64,000 bases of DNA. Source: Periplaneta americana. Taxonomy: Eukaryota; Arthropoda; Insecta; Blattodea; Blattidae. Positions 12,517 through 24,120 of the stretch are shown piece by piece. Every line of letters begins with the position of its first letter. Within the stretch, counting starts at the first letter, position 1. The stretch is taken from NCBI RefSeq assembly GCF_040183065.1, contig NC_091130.1, positions 121,728,914 to 121,792,913 on the forward strand. The letters run 5' to 3'. The notes beneath the pieces were generated by a model that had not been told where the DNA came from, did no database searches, and saw only the letters and a list, made by a program, of their open reading frames with translations. The translations under genes were made by a program, and so were the position numbers.

Positions 12517-12998
12517 GACTATTACACTTTTACTACGTCATACTACTTTTGACCAATAAAACGGTACGAAAGGACGTCTTTCAACCAATCATGGCTGCTC
12601 ATCGCACTATTTTATCGCTTTCCTAGCATTTGTTTAATTTTATCGTTTCCCTGGAATTTGTTTGTTTTTATCACTACCCTAGAATTTTTTTCTTTGTTTG
12701 CCAACAATTCAAACTGCAAATTCTTTACGGTACTATAAAACATGTTTTTCGATCGTAATTTGTTTTCCGCAAAGATAGTTGACTGAAAATGGCGGCTCCG
12801 TTCAAACATTTTGGTGAAGGTAATATTAGTGAAATAGAACTTTATTAAGTCAACTAATTCCTTTTCTATTGCATTAGAGTACTTTAATTATTCTAATCTT
12901 TATATACTTTCTTCTAATCGTGTACTAGTCAATTAAATCCCACTCGAGTTTTGATTTTCTCTAGATTAATCAACACCTCTAGTGAGATTACTGTTGAA
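12517..12998 (+). mobile_element. Crypton-like element, short internally deleted copy 1
   Basis: Matches the copies at 31915-33000 and 46456-47562 at both ends. The left end is GACTATTACAC...TACGTCATACTAC...GACCAATAAAACGGTACG...CCAATCATGGCTGC...TTTATCGC. The right end is a hairpin (12941-12984) followed by GTGAGATTACTGTTGA. Two CCAAT-like boxes lie in the left end. An ATG at 12788 opens a short frame, MAAPFKHFGEGNISEIEL, absent from the other copies and possibly the element's original N-terminus. All recombinase coding is deleted. No terminal inverted repeats of the cut-and-paste type are seen, as expected for Cryptons. Confidence 0.55.
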
Positions 12999-12999
12999 A

Positions 13000-13635
13000 A
13001 GAAATGAGATTAATAAAATTGGTATTTATGGAAAGTAAATGAATAATGCTAATCAATATTTTATTGATCGAGAATAGTATTTACATACTATTATGGGTTT
13101 CCATTTACGCGTTCAACAATGACTAATGACATTTCTCCGATACTGTGGGACGTTTGTCACGAAGAAGCCGAAGACACTTATTGACAGTCTGTCGATGCAT
13201 TTCTGTTATTTCTAGCTGCAAGTATTGACACTTCTCTAGAGATAATATCTGACTCCATTAAAGTCATAGATTTACGCACGCCAATCAGTGTACATCTCTT
13301 CTAAACTTAGAATAAAATAAGACAATTATCCCAAATATGTTAGATTCATATTATCTTTCTTCTAGTTACATTAATTCTTTGCATTTTTTAATACTAGCCT
13401 AAATGAATCGATAGTTGCATAAACAATATGAGTCCAATTTTTTTTAAATTGAGTTAAATGCTGTTTAGCATTCGTATGTATGGAGTAGATACATGTCACG
13501 ATACATGAATAACATGAATCCTTGTATTTTATATGGGTAAGCTTGCATATTCTTTTCATGGTCTTCGCATAAACAACATCAATCCTGGACTCATTTGGTT
13601 TATGCAACAAATGAGAGATGACAGCAGCTACCTAT
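13000..13635. other. No gene recognised
   Basis: AT-rich. A short minus ORF at 13371-13610 has no motif I know. Confidence 0.4.
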
Positions 13636-13639
13636 GTTT

Positions 13640-14325
13640 ATAGCGTTGGCATCACTTTACATTTTACTTTCTTTTATAAAATCAGATCTCATGCTTAACT
13701 GGGGGAGGTGTGACTACATAAATTCTTGTAACAAAGACAGCAGAGAAGGTTTAGCGTGGCTAAGACTGGAGGCATGCAATGCTAATAAAATTGTCTATGA
13801 AGGAGGGCGCCTTTGTCCACTGTGCGGAGAAAAGGACTCCTGGACACATTTTATTGCAGTGTGTCGAATTGGAACATTTCCGTAAAAAATATCTACCACC
13901 CTCGATGCAAAGTCAGAATAGGAGTTCGCTTGCATGCCTTCACCTCATGGGGAATAGAGAATGGGAACAAAAGACTGGATTGTTCCTCTTGAAAGCGAGA
14001 CAGATTGAAACTTCAGCTGTTGAAGTTTGTGATGCTAACTGAGGAAGGAATACTCAATTATACAGTTTTATGCCTGTTTAGGTTAGGATGTATTATATAA
14101 TGTGTTTTGTTTGTGCCATTTTCATTTTAATTTGTGTATTCTTTTGGAGAGTGGTTGGATCTAACTATATGTGGGGAGGTGAAACCTACAAAGTAGGACT
14201 TGTTTTAGGTACAAAGCACGTACGGTCAGAAGACCCGTGCATGGAATTTAAGAGAAAATTCTGTTAATATAATACATCTGTAGGCTATATGTAATATTGC
14301 TCAATAAATCCATCTATCTATCTAA
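13640..14325 (+). mobile_element. LINE C-terminal zinc-knuckle fragment
   Basis: Frame 1 reads WLRLEACNANKIVYEGGRLCPLCGEKDSWTH. After a one-base shift near 13850 the other frame continues HILLQCVELEHFRKKYLPPS, so together they give the C-x2-C...H-x4-C knuckle that ends R1/jockey-type LINE proteins. The coding part ends at 14042. A 3' region follows to CAATAAATCCATCTATC at about 14325, a tail type like the one that precedes the giant array at 2824. The reverse transcriptase is absent. Confidence 0.7.
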
Positions 14326-14329
14326 TTAC

Positions 14330-15595
14330 CTTCTTTTATACTATCAGCTGTTAATGTTACAGCCTTGCTTGACGTATTGTATTGTATTGTGTTGTATTTA
14401 TTAACATTTCATCGTACTCGTACATTGCTTCACAGCTAGAATATGGAACAAGTCAAAAAACTTAATACTATTATAAGTCTTCATTTATAATCACAGTCTA
14501 GTTTAAATATATACAGAAGAAGTTTACAATATAATCTGCTATTACACACAAAGTTTTAGTATCAATTTTATGAAGCGTTGTTGAATGTCATGAATTCACC
14601 TACAGAATACAAGGCGTGAGAATAAACACAAAAATTTAGGATCACTGTGAAAGTTCCGATGTCTTTGGCAGCTAGCACTGACACTGCACTGAAATTATGT
14701 GATCCCCTCTCACAGACTGTTCAACGAGCTGTAGTTTATCCTTGTTTTAACTTTGTAGTGATGTAACAGCTTACACAAGGATTTTATTGATTTTTATATT
14801 TTAAATTTTAATCACATAAGATTTTATAATTTTATTTTATAACTAATGTTTGTAACTTGTTTAGTTTTACTAGTGTTAAATACTACAGTAGATCACATGA
14901 ATGCACATTCAAACTCCTATGTATTCTACTGCATAACTTCTGATGATGACTCTGTAGAATCGAAAACGTTTAAATGTATTAAATAAAGTACACAAATAAC
15001 TTTTAGTTATTTTGTTTCAAAGATAAGCATACACGGACCTTGTTTAAGCCAATTTAATTTAGTATTAGGTGGGACATTCATAACTTTGCATTTTATTTTA
15101 TTGAGAAAATTCTCTATATGCGTACAACTAATCACTTTTAGAACGCATCAAGAAATATTTATTGTATACTGTTGAGCGGTTGAGCGCATTCCGCAGGTCT
15201 TCCTTACAGTTACAATATTAATTTCTTGATAGATTTATCGGGCATGACTGAAGTTTCAGAAAGGACTAGAAAGATCTCCATATGAGTGAAATAGAAAGCT
15301 TTGGAGGGGAATCGGGATACTTTTTGTAGAGTTATTCATGGATAGGATTCCCACACGTACCAGAAGTGTACGAAGCATGATATCATCTTCACTTTCCTTC
15401 ATAAGGACGTTTGACATAAACAATTGAAGCGTTGGGCCGAATAAGGGTTCCTTCTCGCTGTGTGTTTTTCCATGTTTACAGGACATTGTCTGACACTGGC
15501 AAGCTACCAAGTGTTTAAATGATACCTGATATGAATTTGCAATTCATGATATCTATAAGAAGGAAGACCTTAGTAATTTGTCTTGTGTAATTATT
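14330..15595. other. No gene; small repeat fragments
   Basis: 14375-14470 contains TTAACATTTCATCG...GTACATTGCTTCACAGCTAGAATA, which recurs near 37490-37535 and marks a dispersed repeat. Near 14937-14995 a CTTCTGATGATGACTCTG...CGAAAACGTTT...AAATAAAGTAC segment resembles the 3' flank of Penelope-like elements, too weak to call. The rest shows nothing. Confidence 0.35.
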
Positions 15596-15599
15596 TTAT

Positions 15600-17046
15600 T
15601 TTCTTACTGAGTTTATACAGGGACATCATTTTCTTTTACTTCAAGTTTTATTCTACTTGAGTTTTTGAATGTACTTCCCTCCCAACTCTTCTATTAGTAA
15701 ACATCCATCTGTACTCCACACAGAACCAAGGCCGCATATGGAACGGTCACAGTATACAGTACTGAGTAAGTACAGTACGTTCCAGAAATATGGTTATACT
15801 TTCCAATGAATAAAGTGTATTTCTTACTGGATCATATTTTCGCACAGCTACTGTGTCCGTTTGGTTATGTCGCTTCCCGGTTTTCCCCACCCGTTTCTGC
15901 TGGCCCCTCTGTAAAGGCTAGTGGCTGGGCTGTTAGCTCTTTTCTGAAAACATTTGCTGTCAGGAATTGGACGTCTACGTAATATTATACAACTATTTAA
16001 AATAATTTAAATAAAAGAGTCTCGTTAAGAAACTATCACATGATTTCCCCCCTTTCTACGACCCTGTGACATAAATACTTCGACGAACACTAGATAGCAG
16101 TCTGAGTAAATTTAACTGTGCGAATCGGGCAGAAGTGAAGATTGAATTTGCAATACATAAGGTACTCTGTTGTAGAGTAGGTACAGAATTATTTCAAGAG
16201 GCACAGGATTATGGCCCCCCATATCGATTAATACTTCGCATTATATCTTTTGTGGTTACTGTAAAACAATTGTGTTCGTTAAACATACTCAACAATAGAA
16301 GAATTAAAAACTTACATTCCACAAACAATACATTCAATTTGAGAAGATATGCTTAAAAACGTTTTCGATAATATGTACACAAAAGAAATGAAGCCTGTTT
16401 CGAAATGAACATCCATCATTTTCAAAAGTTTGTTTAAATATCTAGATTTTGATTATTTTTCAATTTAAATGCACTCTCCATATTGTATGCTAATATGCTG
16501 TAGACAGTGTACTATACATTGCATAATGACTACGTCCGCCTGGATAGTTCAGTTAGTGAGTAGAGAGACTTATTGTTAATACTGTAATATATTTTGAGTA
16601 AATAAAAACCTAACGAAAATTATCAAAATTGAAAATCGTAATAGTTCCTAGTTTACGTAAATGGATGCACTGCTTTTCTTCACTCCTATACCTAGTAAAG
16701 TGATTTGTTTGTATTTTACTCTAGTATTATCAAACTCCGGTCGTGGAAGGGGTTAACATAGTGCTTGCGGTTCTCAACCTTTAATCCAAAGGTATAGCCA
16801 GGTTAATATTAGAAATGTTAGCAAAAATAAAATGATGAACCGGTAGTTAATTATGAAATAAACTTACTCCTATACCTAGTAAAATGATTTGCTTGTATTT
16901 TACTCTAGTATTATCAAACTCCGGTGTGGAAGGAGGTAACATAGTGTTTCCGGTTCTCAACCGTTACTCCAAAGGTATAGCCAGTTTAATATTAGAGATG
17001 TTAATAAAACAAAATGATGATCCGGTAGTTAATTATGAAATAAACT
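15600..17046. repeat. Unknown dispersed repeat R, copy 1
   Basis: Colinear with 48556-49660 in the same orientation over about 1.1-1.2 kb. Shared blocks include GAGTTTTTGAATGTACTTC, CCACACAGAACCAAG, GGAATTGGACGTCTACGTAA, TTTCTACGACCCT, GGGCAGAAG.GAAGATTGAA and CCTAGTTTACGT.AATGGATG. No coherent protein, TIR or tRNA head is visible. Its last 183 bp are duplicated in tandem in this copy only (16682-17046). The class is unknown: a long nonautonomous element or part of a larger one. Confidence 0.7.
16682..17046. repeat. 183-bp tandem duplication inside repeat R
   Basis: Units 16682-16864 and 16865-17046 are about 92% identical, both running from ACTCCTATACCTAGTAAA to TAGTTAATTATGAAATAAACT. Repeat R copy 2 has a single unit, so the duplication came after dispersal. 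The small ORF 16884-17081 is a by-product of it. Confidence 0.85.
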
Positions 17047-17049
17047 TAC

Positions 17050-18580
17050 TAGAACAGCACAAGATACAGCATTCTCAGTAATGCATCATATCAAAATGTA
17101 ATAAAATGTAGAAATACGTCTATAATGCCTCTCTTCTTTCGGGTATATCAGGCTAAATCGATGTAGACTAATACAAACTACATTATCCTCAACTATTTCA
17201 CATTCCTCTTGAGACACTCTGTATATAGACTTATAACAGCTTCACTAATATATTTGATAATGTCCATAAATTAAACAGTGGTTCAATTTTTAAAGTTATA
17301 AATAACTACAATTTATTTTTGAACTCGGAAACTGTCTCGTTCAGCAGCAAACATTCTCTCATGAGTTCAATTTTACAGAAGGCATGAGAGTCAGAATGAG
17401 AAATAGCTTGCGTTTGAATCGATAATTAGTAATTTCGCAGTTCAAATGCTTGAATTGAAAAGTAGTTCTTGTTAGTCTAGGTCCAATTTATCTTGAGGCA
17501 TTTTGTCTGTCGCTATAGAGGTCATTACAGTTTGAATATTCCCTAAGAGTTCTTGAAGCATACTCGATCAAAAATGTAAATGCACGTAGACTTGTGGAGT
17601 GTTGTTATTCAGCATACTAATTGCCTCTTGGCACTCCAGACACTTGTGCTCCCAAAACTGAATTGGGTAGAAAGACTGCATAGACCACGCAACCACGTCG
17701 TATTTCGACCTTTTTGGGAGAATTTATACCTTCTATTCAATAAGAGTTTTATTTATTATGTTCTGATATTCCTTTATACCTTATTACATGAAATCTTTTC
17801 AGTTAGTGACTGAAATAGCGTATGTGGTCTGATATAGTAAACTTAAAAAGAAAGACAACGAATTTAAGTTAAACTTCTGTAATACAGGGTGAATACTAAA
17901 TGCCGTATTCGAATACCAGAGTGTGATGGATGGTATTATGGCGATGAAATTCGAGATAGGAACCGTCATGGTATAATGATTAGCAGCGACCGGAAGTTTA
18001 GGCATTATGAATCATTAAAATAGGCAGGCAAAAAGACATTATAAATAGCTAAAATACGCTATAAAAGGCAATTACAAAAACCTTGCACTTTCCAAAAAGG
18101 GATTTCGGCAGCAAGAAAAGCTTTACATAAGTGAATGCAAATTGAGATTTTCGACTCGATGTTGCAATTACTGTTGGAAGCAAATAAATCTTCTTCCCAG
18201 TAGCCTTGGAAAGTGCGTTTTTGTGTTTGGTTGTATTGATATGTTGCGATATGAAATATATAACTAGCTGCAACAACGTCGCAATGAAAACTGAAAGAAA
18301 AATAACCGTTAAAAATAATGTTAGACTCGCATTCATTATTTCCTTGTCAAATAAACACACGCGATAATTAAAACGCTTACTGTTATACATATGTCCTTCT
18401 TGCTATCCACTGACTACTAATAGTTTAAATAAATTGAATATTAATTGCTACTTTGGTCTGTATTTTACAGAAAGTTTACTTTAATCCTCATTATCCATTT
18501 TTGACTTACATCACTTCTGCTCTTAACAGCTCATTATACACACTATGTAAAGAGTGTAATTGATCTTTTGTTACTTGAAG
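17050..18580. other. No gene recognised
   Basis: About 1.5 kb without recurring repeats or motif-bearing ORFs. Minus ORF 18049-18390 (113 codons) has a hydrophobic stretch (LTLFLTVIFLSVFIATLLQLVIY, about residues 23-45), but no relatives I recognise and no coding signal beyond length. Confidence 0.35.
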
Positions 18581-18584
18581 TATT

Positions 18585-18870
18585 GTGTCAGTGAAGAACT
18601 GTGTTGTGTCAATGAAGTGTGAAGTGTGTTTTGTCAATGAAGTGTGTTGTGTAAGTAAAGTGTGTTTGTGTCAGTGAAGTTTTATACTTTATAGTGGCAG
18701 TGCAAAGTATTTGAACAGTGAAATGTTTTTGAAGTGTTAGTGAAATCAGGATAGTATCACTGAAATGTGTCGTAGTACCAGTGCAGTGAGTAAGTTTACA
18801 GCGAAATGAGTGTAGTGCTGAAAGGTACTTGTGCACGTATGAACATATCATACTCCTGGGTTTTAGTTTG
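18585..18870. repeat. Degenerate GTGAAGTGT-rich repeat
   Basis: Repeated GTGTCAGTGAAG, GTGTTGTGTCAATGAAG and AGTGAAATG words, irregularly spaced. The minus ORF here (T, H and F rich) is a repeat artefact. A TTGTTG/TTATTA run follows at 18950-18975. Confidence 0.6.
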
Positions 18871-19217
18871 AACTTAGGGTTAAGATACAAATTAGATTTA
18901 CTTTAAATGTTACTATAAGTGATCGTACTTCATTTAATTTAGGATTCTCCTTGTTGTTGTTGTTATTATTATTATGATGTTATTTATTAATTGTCTTTAT
19001 TCAGTGTAATTAATTACCACTTTCACTGAGTATTTACCCATTTGCAGTGTGAATAAATACATACATACGTACAAAATAGGAGTCGATTGAGTAGTCAGTT
19101 AAGTACTTCGCTTGCTAGATACACGCGCGTCGTCTACTTGAAAACTCCAGTAATAATTTTTATCTTGTAACGTCCTGAAACAAAGAACGGTCCCTAATGA
19201 TAAATGTTATACATATA

Positions 19218-19744
19218 CGGTCTTACTAATAAAAACTCTATATACAGACGTTTAACTGTCTTATACTTATACAATGAGTAGCTCGTTTATAAGTCGTGTG
19301 TAAATTCCTTACTAATAATCACTACATACGTCGTGTATAACAGTATAACTGTTACACAGCTACGTCATAATTTCGTCAGGTAATAGAATATCTGAGGTTC
19401 TTTACTGGATCCGGTAGAGCGCTCTAGTGTGGCGTGTTAAATATCGATATTACAACTGGCTCTAATCGATTACGACACTACATTTTGGTCAAAGAGTACA
19501 AGCTACAGCAATATTATTCTAATAATTCTATGATCTTTGCTTTGTTCTTCTGTGGTTACAAGGTAAACATCATCATAAAATGACAGTCGATACGAACAGC
19601 TGTTAAAGGGGCGGCCATTTTTTCCCTATATACAACGCTTAAACAAGGAGTTTCGTGTATATAACTACTGCAAAGCAATTCCCATTGTATAGTTACAGCC
19701 TGTTTATACGTCCATAGCTTATCCACGGTTTATTAGTAACGTTT
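19218..19744. mobile_element. Candidate MITE
   Basis: The segment is bounded by short inverted ends: TTACTAATAAAAACTCTATA at the left and, read inward from the right, TTACTAATAAACCGTGG. TTACTAATAA also occurs internally near 19308. The interior has no ORF. The TSD was not resolved, so the boundaries are approximate. Confidence 0.4.
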
Positions 19745-19749
19745 TCTGT

Positions 19750-20570
19750 CTCAACTCTGCATAAGTCTCATATAAAAACTATACACGTTTATTGTGACTG
19801 ATAGTGTATACTTTCCTATGCATTAACGATTCGCATAATATATGAATGTGAGCGACTTGAACCCTTGTTTTGGAGTAGCCCTATAATTATTTTTACTATT
19901 CTATAAGCAATGACTTATGCTCCAATTACATAATGAAAGTGCATTACCATATATATTGTACCGCACTTTGTGTGCTGATTTATCTCGGTGGAAACAACCG
20001 CAATTTTAGCGTGGCTGGTTGTTTGTTCCTCTTTAAAGCTTCACCTTTAGGAGAAATCGTATTATAACAGGCGAAGGAAGTGAGCATAAGCTTGTTTCCT
20101 TATAAATATAATTCAATTTCAATGCATGTACTTCATAATGAGAAGATTAAAGTTGGTTACGTCATATTACCCTACCAAGATATTTGTAAAACATGTCTAG
20201 CATGATGCTTAAGTCTTGTTAAAGTTGTAAGCATGGAGTAACACAAGGTTGCGATCTTAGTCTGATTCCGAATTCTGTCGAATACCGCGGAGTGAATTCT
20301 AGAGTTAATTAGAAATGTTACTCCCCTTGGCATGGAGACATCACAGACTCGGAAAGGGTTTCCCTTGTCAAAGAGAACAATACAGAACTTGGCGTTTCTT
20401 TAACTCGTTCATTTATACATACATAATGGAAGACTCAAGGAGTTTTGGTGATAAAAAATAGTTGAAGTAACTGAACTGGATGTACAGAAAATAAAGCAAA
20501 AATGTTGCATGTTATCTAAAAAAACTCTTTCCTATAACGTGGAAAGTTTAAAAATGAAGTAGAAAAAATA
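19750..20570. other. No gene recognised
   Basis: No motif-bearing ORF, SINE box or recurring repeat seen. Confidence 0.4.
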
Positions 20571-20572
20571 CT

Positions 20573-20647
<75 letters not shown>

Positions 20648-20651
20648 TTTT
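20573..20651. repeat. (TTTA)n microsatellite
   Basis: About 19 perfect units directly upstream of a family A LINE fragment. Confidence 0.96.
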
Positions 20652-20659
20652 TGAGAGAG

Positions 20660-21025
20660 TAATAGAACTTAAGAGTATTCGAGAACAAGGTGTTTAGGAA
20701 ATATTTGGGGCTAAGAGAAATGAAGTTACAAGAGAATGGAAAAAGTTACACAACTGAGAACTGCACGCATGTATTCTTCACCTAACTTGATTAGGAATAT
20801 TAAATTCATACGTTTGAGATGGGCAGGGCATATGTAGTACCTTGGAATACCTGGGGGAAAAAGAAATTTGGGGAGTCGGAGATATAGATGATGGGAGGAT
20901 AATATTAAAATGTATTTGAGGGACTTGATAAGCTGCTAAGGACTTGATTAATCTTGCTTAGTACAGGGAACGATGGATGACTTATGTGTGGGAGGCAATG
21001 AACCTCCGGGAACCGTAGAAACTAT
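20660..21025 (+). mobile_element. LINE family A C-terminal remnant, copy 2
   Basis: In broken plus frames this reads VFENKVFRKYLGLREMKLQENGKS and RLRWAGHM, and ends with [10 protein letters not shown], matching the C-terminal end of the 6918-7969 copy. Many frameshifts and substitutions make it the oldest family A copy here. It ends at about 21020, just before AT-rich simple repeats. Confidence 0.75.
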
Positions 21026-21070
21026 TTGTAAGTTATTTATTTATATAGTCATTAATTTATGTTTTTACTT

Positions 21071-21218
21071 ATTTATTCATCCATCCATCCATCCATCCAT
21101 CCATCCATCCATCCATCCATCCATCCATCCATCCATCCCTCCCTCCCTTCATCCATTCACATATTTATTTATTTATATATATATATTTATTTACTTATTT
21201 ATTTATTATTTATTCATC
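21071..21218. repeat. (CCAT)n plus (TTTA)n microsatellites
   Basis: About 17 CCAT units (21071-21140), a CCCT variant block, then TTTA/TA repeats. The overlapping H, P and S rich ORFs are artefacts. Confidence 0.95.
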
Positions 21219-21224
21219 TATTTA

Positions 21225-21690
21225 ATCTGATGCATTTAAGGCAAAACTCTCTTCTATCAGAACACCAACATTACAAATGCAAGACAAAGTGCAGAGAAAG
21301 AAAATAAATAAGAAAAATAAATTGAAATACAAATAGGAATGGATCAAAATACAAGTACACATAAAAATATTCAAGTATATTAATTTAGTGATTATGTAAC
21401 TTACCATCGAGAGCTGAATAAGTCACTCACTGTCAAGTTACGAAAATGAATAAAATACCAGTAATAATTTCAAAGCTTTCACATTAAGTTAAAATTTCCA
21501 GATCCTTCACACTATACTTTACTTAATAAAATGCTTAAAAGTTTGTTTTAAGTGCCGTTTAATTCCGACAGTCTCTTATGTCGCTTGGTAGGGTATTCCA
21601 CAAATGCGGTAACGTGAAAGAGAATAATGATGAATACAGGCCATACGTTATCTCTTGAATACAATTTGCACGTCAGGGGAAGAAGAAAGA
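21225..21690 (-). mobile_element. Jockey/CR1-type LINE 3' end
   Basis: The minus strand reads LYSSLFSFTLPHLWNTLPSDIRD followed by LTALKTNF, the conserved end of many jockey/CR1-like reverse transcriptases. About 300 bp of 3' untranslated region follows and ends beside the simple repeats at 21215. Confidence 0.65.
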
Positions 21691-21699
21691 CTAGAAAGC

Positions 21700-22068
21700 T
21701 TCGCTCGCTCGCTACGCTTCCGCTTGCAGCTAGCTAACGAACTAATCCCCACTATAGCCTACGATTGTGACTATGGGCCACGGCGCATGCTTGCATTTGG
21801 TTTCACGAGATACTGAATGACACGTATACGTTGATGTTTGTGTGTTTGTATGATAGGTAAGTGAAGCAAGAGGAAAACAGGTGCAGATAGATGTTTGAGA
21901 GCCTTTATAAAGGAGAACGAGGGAACGGAAATTTCCTCGTTCCTTAGGCCGACTCTAGTTCAGAATTTGAAAAGATGGGATAATATTGTAGATGTAACAA
22001 ACACATGAGTTAAGAATCACGTAATTTTTAATTAACATTAAAATGGAGTGTTAAGAGAGTTATGTTTA
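21700..22068. other. No gene recognised
   Basis: A GC-richer patch of GCTCGC/GCTTCGCT-like words at 21695-21735; otherwise nothing. Confidence 0.4.
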
Positions 22069-22105
22069 AATGATGAAAGAGTGATGGAACGGAGAAAAAT
22101 TCTCT

Positions 22106-22174
22106 CCGGCGCCGGGATTTGAACCCGGGTTTTGAGCTCTACGTGCTGATGCTTTATCCACTAAGCCACGCCGG
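22106..22174 (-). tRNA. tRNA-like sequence in the left arm (GTA anticodon position)
   Basis: The 69 nt fold into all four stems: acceptor CCGGCGT/GCGCCGG, D stem GCTT/AAGC, anticodon stem TCAGC/GCTCA (one mismatch) with a 7-nt loop, and T stem CCGGG/CCCGG with loop TTCAAAT. The anticodon position reads GTA (Tyr), but the base before it is C instead of the near-invariant U33. It is embedded in a repeat with no Pol III terminator at its end, so I regard it as tRNA-like, not a tRNA gene. Confidence 0.5.
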
Positions 22175-22457
22175 ATACAACCCCGACGCCGGTTAGAATC
22201 GTCTCAGATTAAGCTCCATCTCTAGGGTTCCCTCTATATATATGATATGCGTAATAAATCACTTTGTGATTTAAGACGGCGCCTATACCGTCGGATCCCG
22301 GCCAACCAGTCACTCATTCGAGTGCACCTCAACACATGTATGGACTTCGGTCCTGCGTTCATAGACATCTATGACGTAGTGCAGAGGGCGGCCACTAGAG
22401 GGAACCCAAGAGATGGAACTTAATCTGAGACGATTCTAACCGGCGTCGGGGTTGTAT

Positions 22458-22526
22458 CCGGCGTGGCTTAGTGGATAAAGCATCAGCACATAGAGCTGAA
22501 AACCCGGGTTCAAATCCCGGCACCAG
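22458..22526 (+). tRNA. tRNA-like sequence in the right arm
   Basis: Inverted partner of 22106-22174. The loop reads ACATAGA and the 3' acceptor strand has decayed (GCACCAG), so pairing with the 5' strand is partly lost while the D and T arms stay intact. Confidence 0.5.
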
Positions 22527-22629
22527 AGAGAATTTTTCTCCGTTCCATCACTCTTTCATCATATGATGACGCAGAATATCTGCATGAAATATCATATGTA
22601 CTTCGGTACATCAAAATATATAAGAGTTA

Positions 22630-23045
22630 TGTTTGTTACTCAAAGACTGTCTTCAAACTATAACTTGTCTTTTTTTTTATTCTAGGTAAGGAAAAAGTGA
22701 ACCTGAGGAGGAGCATCGGGAAGCTAAAGACCAACGAGACTTTTGCGTGAAAGCCGAAATCGTAAGTTCGAATTCGATATTGGTTAGGGCCAATTTACAT
22801 TAGGATAGTAAGTAGTAAAGAGGCTACACTTGCTTCATATTTCTCCTGTTTACTCTAATCTACTGCTTTTGGTAGACAAGCAGTACACAAAGATAGTATT
22901 TTGGAAGAAATTAATTTAAAATTGAATGTCGTATACCGTCGTCGTACTGTTGTGTTGTCCTGTGTATTACTCCGAGATTGCAAGTTTTCATAAATAGTTC
23001 CGTCAATGAAAATAATTTTAGGCTATATTGAAAACATACACATCA
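22630..23045. other. No gene recognised
   Basis: Nothing beyond a T-run at 22670-22680. Confidence 0.4.
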
Positions 23046-23053
23046 GCCTAACC

Positions 23054-24120
23054 CATGCCTGCACAAGCAGCGCTCAACGAGTGCGCGCGCTCCTTCGGAG
23101 TGGGAGAGCCTTGTTTACCGCTCGCCGAAACGGAGAGGAAGATACGTGAGAATGACATAGACTTGCTATAGGTAGAGGAGAGGGAAACCACCACTTAGCT
23201 ACCTAGTGGAGTGCAGTGTGTATTCTCAGTAACTGTTTCACGTTGTTTACCTACTGCTACAGTACAGTATGGAGGAATCTAAAAGACAGAACTTAACATT
23301 TAACATTTGACGATTTACAGCTCAAATTTATTGATCTTCAATGTGACCTAAGAGCTAAAGATGATTTAAATAATACTACTAGCCTGGTTGAGTTTTACAA
23401 GACTAAACATTAGCAATTATATCCACGACTACACAGGCTGGCTGTGAAAATGATTGCAATGTTTGGCTTAACATTTATGTTTGTGAGCAACTGTTTTCTA
23501 TAATCAACTTTATTAAAGGCAGGCATGGAACATCTTTAACTGATTTTCATTACGATCAGTAGGCTACTCTTCCTTTCAGCTGCCAACAGCATAAAACCCC
23601 GTTTTGATATACTGATAAATAAAAATATAACAAAATGATACTGTATATTTAAGTAGCTATAGAAATTCTCTTATTTCTGTAAAGAAAATATTTCTTTATT
23701 AATTAATAATAGTCCAAGATAGTTTTGCAAACACTGAACGGGAATTCACTTGATAAGCACTCGTAATAGTACTTCCTTTTATGTAGGCCTATGTTTTGTA
23801 CAGGGGCGTATTTTGCGGGCTGCCGGGGCTACCGGCGGTAGCCCAAGGAAATTACAAAAGAAAAAGTTTATAATATAACACAATGTAATAATTTTGTATT
23901 ATTAGTTTTACCATAGTAATTAAAATTAAAGTAATTGTTAGATATATTTTGTGTAATAATAGGGTCAGCGGTAGCCCAAACCCTTTAACCAGTATACGCC
24001 ACTGATTTTGTACGAGATCACCCCTTCTTCCAGTCCACCCTTAAACAGAGCGCAGTCAATATCTGCCTCCGCTCATGAGCTGTGAGCCGGCTCGGAGAGC
24101 GCAAACCTTGTGTAGGCCTG
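23054..24120 (+). mobile_element. hAT transposon remnant, copy 2
   Basis: A perfect 8-bp target-site duplication, GCCTAACC, lies at 23046-23053 and 24121-24128. The TIRs are CATGCCTGCACAAG and, from the right, CAGGCCTACACAAGG. It is the same family as 9744-10590 in opposite orientation: without the nested MITE it is 855 bp, against 847 bp. The plus strand around 23320-23600 encodes the hAT dimerisation region in broken frames: LQCDLRAKDDLN, SLVEFYKTKH, RLHRLAVKMIAMFG, CEQLFSIINFIKGRHGTSLTD. Both copies lost the same catalytic parts, so they amplified as one deleted master. Confidence 0.87.
23801..24004. mobile_element. 204-bp hAT-type MITE nested in hAT copy 2
   Basis: Ends CAGGGGCGTA and, from the right, CAGTGGCGTA form TIRs. 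An 8-bp duplication, GTTTTGTA (23793-23800) against ATTTTGTA (24005-24012), has one mismatch. GGTAGCCCAA near both ends extends the inverted ends. It is absent from hAT copy 1 at the matching site, which confirms the boundaries. The TIR resembles that of the 26146-27990 hAT, a possible source of its transposase. Confidence 0.87.

Larger units (their letters stand above)
22070..22562. mobile_element. tRNA-bearing fold-back element, copy A
   Basis: Arms 22070-22215 and 22400-22562 are near-identical inverted repeats (about 145 bp). From the outside in, each has ATGATGAAAGAGTGATGG, GGAGAAAAATTCTCTCC, a complete tRNA-like cloverleaf, then GACGCCGG...GAATCGTCTCAG and AGAGGGAACCC or its complement. 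The unpaired centre contains CGGATCCCGGCCAACCAGTC and CACTCATTCGAGTGCACCTC. That core word also lies in the fold-back at 37838-38282, so the two belong to one superfamily. 22561-22625 begins another partial unit of the family at 24363-25202. Confidence 0.8.

Noticed and set aside
14937..14995. Penelope-like 3' flank
   Set aside because: The CTGATGATG...CGAAAACGTTT pattern is suggestive, but too short and without any coding sequence beside it.
18049..18390. Small membrane protein on the minus strand
   Set aside because: One hydrophobic stretch in a 113-codon AT-rich frame is expected by chance; no homology recognised.
22458..22526. Functional tRNA-Tyr gene
   Set aside because: The cloverleaf is complete in some copies, but U33 is missing, no Pol III terminator follows, no Tyr intron is seen, and it lies in an inverted repeat copied elsewhere.
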